Positions 28,087-35,921 of a stretch of DNA of 64,000 nucleotides are shown one piece after another. Each line of letters opens with the position of its first letter. Position 1 is the first letter of the stretch. The translations under genes and the position numbers were made by a program. Below the pieces are notes generated by a model. The model saw only the letters and a list, made by a program, of their open reading frames with translations. It was not told the origin of the DNA and did no database searches. Origin of the DNA: Planctomycetaceae bacterium (lineage in GTDB: Bacteria; Planctomycetota; Planctomycetia; Planctomycetales; Planctomycetaceae); contig JAKFWA010000055.1 of the NCBI GenBank assembly GCA_021732995.1, forward strand, positions 62,001-126,000, read 5' to 3'.

Positions 28087-29478
28087 ATGAAAACCAAATT
28101 CATTGTTGCCGCAGTGGTGATTGTCGGTGTGGTGGTGTTTGCAGTGGCCTCGATCATCAACGGCGGCAAGCCGGTCGATGCGGTGGCCGTCGAACGCGGT
28201 CCGATCCGTGAATTCGTCGAAGAGCGCGGCAAGACCCGACTGCCTCAGGTCTTCCAGGTGACGATGCCGTACGATGCCCGCATCGCGGCCATTGAGATCA
28301 TCGAAGGCACCCCGGTATCTCAGGGACAGGTGCTGGCTCAGATCATTCCCGCCGACCGCGAACTGGCGGTGCTGGCGGCCAAATCCGCCGTGGAACGCCT
28401 CGAAGCGATGATCCGCGAGAATGACGACGTCACGGTCGAAGAGACGTCGCTGGAGCAGGCTCGCAACCAGGTGGAATCCACCAAACGCACTGTGGAAGCG
28501 GCTCGCACGCGCACCGAGGCCGCGAAGGCCAAACTCGATATGGCCAAGCGCACGCTGGACCGCATGAGCAGCCTGCGGAAGAACAACGTCAAGACAGACG
28601 AAGAGTTCGAGAACGCGCAGCTCGCTCATGTAGATGCCGCGCTGCAGTATCAGCAAGACCTGCTGCAACTGAGATCGCTGGAAGCCAATCAGGCCGCGAC
28701 CGCGCTGTCACCCCGGACCATCGAACAGAACATCGCCCGTAAGGATCTCACGCATTCGGTGCTGGAAAAGCAGATGCAGGAAGCTCAGGTCAAGCTGACT
28801 CAGGCCGAGACCGACTCTGTACGCGGCGTGCTGCTCAGCCCGGTAACCGGCGTGGTGCTCGAGCGTCTGATCAGCGATGAGAAGCGAGTCATGGGCGGCA
28901 CCGTGCTGCTGACCGTGGGCCGTCTCGAAGACCTCGAAGTCGAAGCCGACATCCTCAGCCAGGAAGTGGTCGCGATCGTACCGAATGACCCCGTTGAGAT
29001 CTCTGGCCCGTCGATCGGTCGGCAACCCGCGATGGGCAAAGTGGCACGCATCTATCCGTCCGGCTTCACGAAGATCAGTTCGCTGGGCGTGGAGCAGCAG
29101 CGAGTGAAGGTCATCGTGCACTTCAACGCGTCAGAACTGCAGCGGCTGATCAAGGGCCGTGCGTTCGGAGCCGAGTACCGTGTCCGTGTGCGAGTCTTCA
29201 CCGCCAGCAACGAAGACGCTCTGCAGGTGCCGCGTTCCGCCGTCTTCCGCAGCATGACCGGAGACTGGCAGGTCTATGCCATTCGAGATAACGAGCTGAT
29301 CGTGCAGACGATCAAAACCGGCATCTTCAACGACGAACGAGTCGAGGTGCTCGAAGGCCTCAAGCAAGGCGAGTTAGTCGTGCTCGCACCCGAGTCTGAT
29401 CTCCTCGCCAATATGTCCGTCAAACCCGTAATCCGCGAGCTGCATCGCGCCAAAGATATCTTTTCGAGCGACGATTGA
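28087..29478 (+). CDS. HlyD/RND-type periplasmic adaptor protein
   Basis: A 463-residue membrane-fusion protein of tripartite export systems. One N-terminal membrane helix (about residues 4-22) is followed by the beta-barrel and lipoyl half (PYDARIAAIEII-GTPVSQGQVL). A long coiled-coil hairpin spans about residues 85-225, and the returning lipoyl half is SPVTGVVLERLI. The C-terminal barrel ends with LEGLKQGELVVLAPES. No inner-membrane transporter gene follows; the next gene is on the other strand. ATG 28087 was preferred over 28054 because the anchor starts there; neither has a strong ribosome-binding site. Confidence 0.88.
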   Translation: MKTKFIVAAVVIVGVVVFAVASIINGGKPVDAVAVERGPIREFVEERGKTRLPQVFQVTMPYDARIAAIEIIEGTPVSQGQVLAQIIPADRELAVLAAKSAVERLEAMIRENDDVTVEETSLEQARNQVESTKRTVEAARTRTEAAKAKLDMAKRTLDRMSSLRKNNVKTDEEFENAQLAHVDAALQYQQDLLQLRSLEANQAATALSPRTIEQNIARKDLTHSVLEKQMQEAQVKLTQAETDSVRGVLLSPVTGVVLERLISDEKRVMGGTVLLTVGRLEDLEVEADILSQEVVAIVPNDPVEISGPSIGRQPAMGKVARIYPSGFTKISSLGVEQQRVKVIVHFNASELQRLIKGRAFGAEYRVRVRVFTASNEDALQVPRSAVFRSMTGDWQVYAIRDNELIVQTIKTGIFNDERVEVLEGLKQGELVVLAPESDLLANMSVKPVIRELHRAKDIFSSDD

Positions 29479-29516
29479 GCATGAACCTCGATGGGTCCTC
29501 GATAGGCGGTGAACAG

Positions 29517-29945
29517 TCAATCGGAGACACCCGGCGCGTGAATGCCTTCCGTTTTCCGGCGTCTTCTTACGGCGACGATCAAGACCAACGACAGCAGCCA
29601 TGTGATTCCCGCCTTGCCGAGCAGGGCCAGACCGTTGAGGATCATCATTCCGCCGTCGTGATCTGCCAGCCAGGCATGGTCTGCATCCAGCGTCGCAATT
29701 CGGTTGAGGCTTTGCCACCAGCGATCGAGATGAGCTCCCGCAGCGATGGGAGATATGACACAGAGCGCAGTGACCACAAGGCTCGCCACGATGGGGCGGC
29801 GCACGCGGACGGCCAGCAGCACACACAGCGCCGCAATCACCAATTGTGTTCCATCCATCTGGCCCTTGATCGCACTGCGCTCGTCAAGAACCGCCTGGAA
29901 CCCGGGCGACAGGGAAACCGTGAAAGTATTCGTGCTTGCTGGCAT
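29517..29945 (-). CDS. hypothetical membrane protein, 142 residues
   Basis: It has three predicted membrane helices (about residues 35-51, 55-76 and 104-127) and a basic C-terminal tail (RRRRKTEG). I do not recognise a family. It starts 47 bp after the cupredoxin-like gene on the same strand, so the two may be co-transcribed. ATG 29945 was taken instead of GTG 29954. Confidence 0.6.
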   Translation of the reverse strand: MPASTNTFTVSLSPGFQAVLDERSAIKGQMDGTQLVIAALCVLLAVRVRRPIVASLVVTALCVISPIAAGAHLDRWWQSLNRIATLDADHAWLADHDGGMMILNGLALLGKAGITWLLSLVLIVAVRRRRKTEGIHAPGVSD

Positions 29946-29991
29946 CTCAGTCACAGACTGTTGTCAACGACCCGCGAAAGGTTTCGTGGAC

Positions 29992-30951
29992 TCATCGTGC
30001 TTTGGATGGTCGGCCAAAGCCGGCCGTGGACAAAGGCACTTCACCGAGGTCGAGCATCCCACTCGGATCAAGGGTGAACTCGACGGGGGTGGGCTTGAAA
30101 CAGCCTTCGTGCCAGAACAGTAGTTTGTGCTTGCCGGGTGGGATACTTGAGATCTCAAATCGACCGTCCATATCGGTTACCGCGGCATAGGGATGATCGA
30201 GAACCAGCCAATACCCGCCAATCCAAGGGTGAACAGCACACTTGACTTGAAATGGCATAGGCTCTGGTACCTTGAATTTCAGTTGGAAGAAATCTCTGAT
30301 GGGACCGCAATCGACGGCGTTGTCGTTCTTCATCGGGTTAAACGCCAAGTTGTGTGGAACGGGATCTCGATTGCGGACCGAGAAGAGATCACCGGTTCTG
30401 CCAAACACTACATGCGGAGCCATCTGACAACCCACGATGTCGACTTCGATCTCTCCCGGATGTGCATATTCATTCGATGCACCGAGCGGGCACTTGGCGA
30501 AATACACCACCGCGTTTGCAACGCCGCGATTTTCCGGATGAATAATCAGATGCTCGTCGGGGATATCACCGTCCTTCGCGCAAACACTGGCGTCGACCTT
30601 CGACATCCCTTGCGCGACCAGCGGCGGCAGTCGAGGGACATCCCCTTCAAACACGATACGCCCCCTAATACTGCCAGGTGGATTCGTCTGCCCATACTCC
30701 ACCGCTCGTTTGATCTCGGCCTCAGTCAACGGACGGGGAGCTGGCTTGGGTGGCTCTTGTCGCGGCTGATAAGATGATGCCGGCGAAGTCACGGGTGATT
30801 GATTTCTGCCTTGAGTTGACTGCATCTCCGAGCGAACGGGCTTCTGCCACCCCACCAGCAGCGTGGCCATCGAACCGATGACAACCACGGCCAAAACCAC
30901 CGCCAGAGTTCGATCAACCTGGTCGAATCGAGCGTCTTCGTTCTGACCCAT
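29992..30951 (-). CDS. membrane-anchored cupredoxin-like protein
   Basis: A 319-residue protein with one N-terminal transmembrane helix (about 13-33), a Pro/Gln-rich linker and an extracytoplasmic beta-rich part. Near residues 190-260 are GDLFSVRNRDPVPHNLAFN and VKCAVHPWIGGYW, whose His, Cys and His spacing recalls the copper site of plastocyanin-like domains. The C-terminus has a carboxypeptidase-regulatory-like fold (AVTDMDGRFEISSIPPGKHK). ATG 30951 has GGAGAG 6 bp upstream, which decides the start. It may carry electrons or bind copper at the membrane; this rests on motif spacing. Confidence 0.7.
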   Translation of the reverse strand: MGQNEDARFDQVDRTLAVVLAVVVIGSMATLLVGWQKPVRSEMQSTQGRNQSPVTSPASSYQPRQEPPKPAPRPLTEAEIKRAVEYGQTNPPGSIRGRIVFEGDVPRLPPLVAQGMSKVDASVCAKDGDIPDEHLIIHPENRGVANAVVYFAKCPLGASNEYAHPGEIEVDIVGCQMAPHVVFGRTGDLFSVRNRDPVPHNLAFNPMKNDNAVDCGPIRDFFQLKFKVPEPMPFQVKCAVHPWIGGYWLVLDHPYAAVTDMDGRFEISSIPPGKHKLLFWHEGCFKPTPVEFTLDPSGMLDLGEVPLSTAGFGRPSKAR

Positions 30952-31491
30952 GATGCTCTCCGAGGTGGCTCGAAGCATTCCAAACAGCCAGCGCTGCAGC
31001 ACCGTTGAGCAGGCCAAAGCCGAATTCAGCGAGTGCGTACAAGTAATCTATCGCTTTTTTGGGAAGCGAACTTTTGTATCGATGACGCGGCATGAGGTTT
31101 CTCAGGAATGACTTTGTGACGAGACTGGTTTCTCATTCCCGGTAAGTAAGGAGGTCACCGCAGGGGCTAGTTCTTATCAGAAGCAATCGCGTTGCTTGAG
31201 CCTTGAGACGATCCTCTAGCAGCAGACTATGGACGTTTTCAGAAGCGAGTAGGCCCGCGCCGTCGCTGCGCACAGAGTGGGCTCGTATCGAGCTCACCGC
31301 CTTCGTCACGCGTCCAGTTACCACTCGATCGAGCCCATCGAGAGTCTTGAATTATCGCACTAGCAACTCGTGATACGAACGTAGCAACTAAATATCACAT
31401 CAGTAGATTGTGATGTGGAAAACCGCCGCGCAGAATCCTGTCCGTCATCATATCGATGGCCTCTTTACATCTGACGGAAGGAGCACTGCGA
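30952..31491. other. intergenic region, about 540 bp, upstream of the molybdenum hydroxylase operon
   Basis: A divergent promoter region. A small hairpin (TCGCTTTTTTGGGAAGCGA near 31050) and a dyad at 31396-31417 are the only structures I can see. No convincing reading frame was found. Confidence 0.5.
31395..31417. promoter_or_regulatory. candidate operator dyad upstream of the molybdenum hydroxylase operon
   Basis: CACATCA (31396-31402) and TGATGTG (31411-31417) are 7-bp inverted arms 8 bp apart, about 75 bp before the ATG of the operon's first gene. The position fits a repressor or activator site. The factor is unknown. Confidence 0.35.
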
Positions 31492-32118
31492 ATGCACGAC
31501 CACGAAGAAGAATCTCGCGGTCCAGGCTTCAACCGACGTGATTTCCTCAGGGGTTCCGGCGCGGCGGTGGCTGCGACGGCTCTGGTCAATGGAGCTCACG
31601 AAGGTCTAGCCGCACAAGACGTCAAGAAAGGCGTCGTTGCGGCGGGGAAGGCTCAGGACATCAAGCTGAAGGTCAATGGCAAGGAAGTCACTGCCAAAGT
31701 CGAGAACCGCGTCACGTTGCTGGACGTGTTGCGCGACGATCTGCAACTGACTGGTTGCAAGGAAGTCTGCGACACCACCAACTGCGGCGCCTGCACGGTG
31801 ATGATCGACGGCAAGGCGGTTTACGCCTGCTCGCGTCTGGCCATCGAATGCGAAGGCAAAGACATCAAGACCGTTGAATCGCTCCGCAACGGTGACACCG
31901 TTGATCCCGTCATCACCGGCTTCTGCAAGCATGACGCCATGCAGTGCGGTTTCTGCACTCCGGGCTTTGTGGTCGCCACTCGCGCGTTCCTCAATCAGAA
32001 GCCGAACGCCTCGCTGGAAGAGATCCGTAAGGGACTCGGCGGCAACATCTGCCGTTGCGGGACCTACGCGGGCATTACCGCCTGCGCCATGGAAATCGCG
32101 CAGAAGGGAGGTGCGTAA
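31492..32118 (+). CDS. molybdenum hydroxylase, [2Fe-2S] small subunit with Tat signal
   Basis: A 208-residue iron-sulfur subunit of the xanthine-oxidase family. It starts with a twin-arginine signal (NRRDFLRG, residues 14-21) and a hydrophobic stretch to residue 40. Plant-ferredoxin-type Cys lie at about 89, 93, 98, 101 and 113, and the second cluster has Cys at 152, 155, 187 and 189. It passes electrons from the molybdenum centre to FAD or a periplasmic acceptor. AAGGAG about 10 bp before ATG 31492 decides this start. The following gene overlaps it by one base (TAATG). Confidence 0.92.
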   Translation: MHDHEEESRGPGFNRRDFLRGSGAAVAATALVNGAHEGLAAQDVKKGVVAAGKAQDIKLKVNGKEVTAKVENRVTLLDVLRDDLQLTGCKEVCDTTNCGACTVMIDGKAVYACSRLAIECEGKDIKTVESLRNGDTVDPVITGFCKHDAMQCGFCTPGFVVATRAFLNQKPNASLEEIRKGLGGNICRCGTYAGITACAMEIAQKGGA

Positions 32119-34316
32119 TGGCAGAACGCAAAGTTACCTGGGGTCCACGTGACAAGCACACGCTGATCGGCAAGAGCATTCAACGCATCGACGGCGTTGA
32201 GAAAGCGTCAGGCTTCGCCAAGTACACCAACGACATCAACCCGCCGGGCACGCTGTTCTGCAAACTGCTGGTTTGCAAACACGGCAAGGCCCGCATCAAG
32301 AAGTTGAATGTTGAAGCCGCCAAGAAGGTGCCCGGCGTGCATGGTGTCTACCTCTTTAAGAATGAGGGCGATACCTGCAACTGGGATGGCGACATTGTCG
32401 CCGCCGTCGCAGCCGAAAGGAGCCAGGTGGCTCAAGACGGCGTGCGAGCTATTGAAGTCGTCTTCGAAGAACTGAAGCACTTCGTCGATGAAGACGATTT
32501 GGCTGCAGCGACGGCCTTCAAAGAGACCGTTGAAACGGACGGCAAGAAGGAAGAAGTCAGCCGCGCGAAAGATCTCGTTGATCGCACGGTGGGCGACCCG
32601 GATGCTGCCCTGAAGGCTGCTGAAGTCGTCCATGAAGGCTACTACGGCATCAACACGATCAGCCACATGTGCCTCGAACCGCACGGTTCTCACGCACACT
32701 GGCAGACGGGCGAAGGGCCGAAGCTGGTTGTGCATCACTCGACGCAGAACGTCTCCGGTACCGGCGGACAATTTGCAACGAAGTTTGGGCTCGATGCAGC
32801 CGATGTGCGGATCATCTGCAACTACATCGGTGGTGGCTTCGGTTCCAAGTTCGCCGCGGACGAATGGGGTTGGGCGGCTGCTCAACTGGCAAAGGAAACT
32901 GGTCGTCCCGTACGTCTGATGCTGGACCGTGCGACGGAACTTAAAACTCCCGGCACGCGACCTTCCGGCTATGCCAAGGTGACGATCGGTGCCAAGAAGG
33001 ACGGCACGATCACCGTCTGGAAGAGCCATCACTGGGGCACGGACGGTCCTCAAGGCGGCACGATCGACGGCAATCAGATGCCGTACGTGTTCGACTTCGA
33101 GAACAAGGTCGTGAAGAGCACAGGCATCAAGACGGACTGCGGTCCGAACCGCGCCTGGCGTGCTCCGCACCATCCGCAACTCTGCGTGGTGACTGACTGC
33201 GCGATCGACGATCTGGCCGCGAAGCTGAAGATGGATTCGAAGGAAGTCTTCCTGAAGAACATCAAACAGCTGGATAAAGTCGCGGCTCAGAACAGCGATC
33301 TGTACGTCGCTGAGATCAACCGCGCGGCTGAGCTGATGGACTGGAAGGCCAAGTGGCATCCACACGGCGAAGGCGGCAAGGGCTCCGTCAAACGCGGCCT
33401 CGGTCTGGCGATTAATCGCTGGGGCGGCGGCGCGGTGAAGGGCACCTGCATGGTCAAGGTGCACCCGGATGGCGGCGCTGAGGTCTTCCTCGGCAGCCAG
33501 GATCTGGGAACCGGCACCCGCACCGTGATTGCTCAAGTGCTGGCTGAAACCTTCGGCCTGGCACTTAATAAGGTGAAGGTGAACCTCGGCAGCAACGCCT
33601 ATCCGGCGGCGAATCCTTCCGGCGGTTCGATCACCGTGGGCAGCGTGACGGGTTCGACTCGTCGAGCCGCCTCGGAGGCTTTGTGGAAGATCAGCGATCT
33701 CGTCGCTGAGAAGTACAAGGTCGCTGCGGACTCCATTGAAGCCGGTGACGGCAAGCTGTGGTCCGGTGGCAAAGCTGTATGCACGTGGCAAGAGGCTTGC
33801 CGGCTGCTGGATAACAGAGCCCTCGAAGTGATGGGCGAAAGCCCGGTCAAGGACGGTCTGACCAGCGTGCTCGTGGGTGGTTGTCAGATGGCGGACGTGT
33901 CTGTCGACACCGACACCGGCATCATTCGCATCCACAAGATGGTCGCGGTGCAAGACTGCGGCACGATCATCAACGAGATGACGGCCAAGAGTCAGATCTA
34001 TGGTGGCGTGATTATGGGCATCGCTTCCGCGCTGTCCGAAGAACGCATCATGGACAACACGACGGGCCGCTACATCAACGCCGACCTGGACACCTACAGG
34101 CTGCCGCGTATTGGTGACATCGGCGAGATCGTTATCGACCTGTGGCAGCCGGACAGCGAGTACAACCGCGGCGTAGTTGGTCTGGGCGAACCGCCGGTCA
34201 TTCCGACGGCTGCGGCCATCGCCAACGCCGTAGCCAACGCGACCGGCGTGCGAGTTCCTGTCCTGCCGATGACCCCGAAGCGCGTTCTGGACGCGTTGAA
34301 AGGAGCCCGCGCATGA
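32118..34316 (+). CDS. molybdenum hydroxylase, molybdopterin-binding large subunit
   Basis: A 732-residue catalytic subunit. It has the fold of the Moco-binding subunits of aldehyde oxidoreductases: YIGGGFGSKF, then RAWRAPHHPQ, SGGSITVGSVTGSTRRA, and the C-terminal GLGEPPVIPTAAAIANAV, whose Glu is the catalytic base in the family. No signal peptide is present, so it would be co-exported in the folded state with the Tat-bearing small subunit. The likely reaction is oxidation of an aldehyde or N-heterocycle with water as the oxygen source; the substrate is not determinable. Confidence 0.92.
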   Translation: MAERKVTWGPRDKHTLIGKSIQRIDGVEKASGFAKYTNDINPPGTLFCKLLVCKHGKARIKKLNVEAAKKVPGVHGVYLFKNEGDTCNWDGDIVAAVAAERSQVAQDGVRAIEVVFEELKHFVDEDDLAAATAFKETVETDGKKEEVSRAKDLVDRTVGDPDAALKAAEVVHEGYYGINTISHMCLEPHGSHAHWQTGEGPKLVVHHSTQNVSGTGGQFATKFGLDAADVRIICNYIGGGFGSKFAADEWGWAAAQLAKETGRPVRLMLDRATELKTPGTRPSGYAKVTIGAKKDGTITVWKSHHWGTDGPQGGTIDGNQMPYVFDFENKVVKSTGIKTDCGPNRAWRAPHHPQLCVVTDCAIDDLAAKLKMDSKEVFLKNIKQLDKVAAQNSDLYVAEINRAAELMDWKAKWHPHGEGGKGSVKRGLGLAINRWGGGAVKGTCMVKVHPDGGAEVFLGSQDLGTGTRTVIAQVLAETFGLALNKVKVNLGSNAYPAANPSGGSITVGSVTGSTRRAASEALWKISDLVAEKYKVAADSIEAGDGKLWSGGKAVCTWQEACRLLDNRALEVMGESPVKDGLTSVLVGGCQMADVSVDTDTGIIRIHKMVAVQDCGTIINEMTAKSQIYGGVIMGIASALSEERIMDNTTGRYINADLDTYRLPRIGDIGEIVIDLWQPDSEYNRGVVGLGEPPVIPTAAAIANAVANATGVRVPVLPMTPKRVLDALKGARA

Positions 34317-35314
34317 ATCCTTTTGAGTACGCTCGCCCGACGACTGAAGCCGAGGCGATTGATTTTCTGAATGATCACGGCGGACAGACAGCAGTCTTGT
34401 CCGGCGGTACAGATCTGATGAACTTGCTGAAGCGCGACGTGGTGCAACCGCAACGCGTCGTCGACATCAAGCACGTCAGTTCCATGAACGGCATCCAGCG
34501 CGTGGATGACGGAGTTCTGATCGGCGCCAATGTGACGCTGGATCAGGCTCTGGCCGCTCACGAGCTGGTGGAGTATCAGTCTCTCCTGCAGGTGATCGAC
34601 GGCCATCGTTCGATTCAAATGCAGGGCATGGGCACGCTGGTAGGCGATCTCTGCCAGATGCCGAGTTGCTGGTACTTCCGTAACGGCTACGGCCTGCTGG
34701 CTCTGAAAGATGGAGCCTCGCTCGTTGAGCAAGGTGACAATCGCTATCACGCGATCTTCGGCAACAGCGGTCCCGCCAAGTTCGTCTCCGCTTCGCGGTT
34801 CGCTCCTGGCTTCATCGCCTGGGAGGCCAAGGTCCGAGTCATCGGACCACAGCCCACTCAGGAAGAGTTCGTGCCGCTGGAGTACTTCTTCGCCACACCG
34901 AAGACGAACACTCAGGGCGTCACGATCCTGAAGCCGGGGCAATTGGTTACGCACGTGTGGCTGCCGATCGCGAAGCCAACGATGAAGAGTGCTGCATATG
35001 AAGTGCTCGAATCGAACGGCCTCGATCGCCCGCAAGCTGCGGCTTCGGTCTGCTTGAACGTGCAGAGCGATATCGTTCGCGAAGCACGGATCGTGCTGGG
35101 TCACGTCGCCCCGACTCCGTGGATCGCCCACGAAGCGGCTCGTGCTCTCGTCGGTCATAAGGTCACGGAAGACACAGTGTCGCACGTGGCTGACATCGCG
35201 GTCTCACGAGCGACCCCGCTATCGATGAACGACTACAAAGTTCAAATGACCCGCGCCGCGGTCAAGCGAGCTTTGTTGCGTGCCGTCGATCAGTTGGATC
35301 CCGAGTTGGTTTAA
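34313..35314 (+). CDS. molybdenum hydroxylase, FAD-binding subunit
   Basis: A 333-residue FAD subunit. The FAD loop LSGGTDLMNLLK is near residue 30, and Gly-rich QGMGTLVGDLCQMPSCWYFRNG is around residue 100-120, with two Cys that might hold an iron-sulfur centre as in the E. coli periplasmic homologue. The start ATG overlaps the previous stop (ATGA), so expression is coupled. The gene order (small, large, FAD) differs from paoABC (small, FAD, large). No XdhC-type insertion chaperone is next to the operon. Confidence 0.9.
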   Translation: MNPFEYARPTTEAEAIDFLNDHGGQTAVLSGGTDLMNLLKRDVVQPQRVVDIKHVSSMNGIQRVDDGVLIGANVTLDQALAAHELVEYQSLLQVIDGHRSIQMQGMGTLVGDLCQMPSCWYFRNGYGLLALKDGASLVEQGDNRYHAIFGNSGPAKFVSASRFAPGFIAWEAKVRVIGPQPTQEEFVPLEYFFATPKTNTQGVTILKPGQLVTHVWLPIAKPTMKSAAYEVLESNGLDRPQAAASVCLNVQSDIVREARIVLGHVAPTPWIAHEAARALVGHKVTEDTVSHVADIAVSRATPLSMNDYKVQMTRAAVKRALLRAVDQLDPELV

Positions 35315-35332
35315 CAGTCGTTGCTCTCCGTA

Positions 35333-35360
35333 GGGTGGGTCGAGGTAACGAGACCCACCC
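35333..35360. repeat. intergenic inverted repeat, family D
   Basis: GGGTGGGTC (35333-35341) and GACCCACCC (35352-35360) form a perfect 9-bp hairpin with a 10-base loop just after the FAD subunit gene. It could slow transcription before the small Cys-rich gene. Confidence 0.6.
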
Positions 35361-35445
35361 TGCAACGATGTGATGATCGATTTGTTCTGCATCTACATCG
35401 GCCGACTGTTCCACGGTGGGCCGCTTATCTAAGAAAGAGAGAGCC

Positions 35446-35661
35446 ATGCCATACGAACTTGAAGTCGTTCGCGGCGAGCGTTGTCGTCACCTGCTCTCCA
35501 AGGGTATGTACATCAACGCCGGGCTGAAGCCGGAAGAACGAACCGTCGGCGACGGCAACTTCTGGTGCGGCCAAACCCAGCGGATCTACGGCCCTGATCA
35601 AGGTTTCTGCAACGGCGTCGATTGCACCAAGACCGCCCGTTCGTGCTACGAAACTCCGTAG
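35446..35661 (+). CDS. small Cys-containing protein, 71 residues
   Basis: The protein has Cys residues in GERCRHL, FWCGQT, FCNGVDC and RSCYET, a spacing that suggests a metal site or disulfides, although there is no signal peptide. GAAAGAGAG precedes the ATG. It lies 132 bp downstream of the FAD subunit gene in the same direction, so it may be a minor member of that operon. No named family was recognised. Confidence 0.65.
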   Translation: MPYELEVVRGERCRHLLSKGMYINAGLKPEERTVGDGNFWCGQTQRIYGPDQGFCNGVDCTKTARSCYETP

Positions 35662-35768
35662 CTGAAGACTCGGTTGAAGTTTGAAGATGACAAGGCCACA
35701 GCATGCACAGTGCTGCGGCCTTGTTCTTTGTGTCGATGCTGTAACTGCACGGCGCGGCAACGCGATTG

Positions 35769-35836
35769 GGGAGGGCGAGGCTCCTGCCGAGCCGTCTCAA
35801 GTGGCTGCTGCGGCTCGGCAGGAGCCTCGCCCTCCC
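35769..35836. repeat. intergenic inverted repeat, family B (full copy)
   Basis: Perfect 26-bp arms (35769-35794 and 35811-35836; the left arm begins GGGAGGGCGAGGCTCCTGCC) surround a 16-base loop. A half copy lies at 6904-6935. It lies between the 71-residue gene and the kinase stop, so it may terminate from either side. Confidence 0.85.
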
Positions 35837-35891
35837 GAACGCACCCTGCGGATCCGTCAAGCCCCATGACTCTCCGCGACTGCACTTAGAA

Positions 35892-35921
35892 CGCGCAGTT
35901 AATTTCTGGAATCCGTATTAG
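35892..35921. repeat. solo copy of the IS630 element's right end
   Basis: Thirty bases are identical to the right end of the IS630-type element at 42563-42592 (CGCGCAGTTAATTTCTGG and onward to CCGTATTAG). No transposase or opposite end is close to it. It touches the stop codon of the kinase gene (35922-35924). It is the footprint of an insertion that was deleted, or of a one-ended event. Confidence 0.85.

Noticed and set aside
32208-33953. Long minus-strand open frame (over 580 codons) opposite the molybdopterin subunit gene
   Set aside because: The plus strand encodes a complete, well-recognised enzyme. The minus frame has no family motif and results from the G+C-rich codon pattern.
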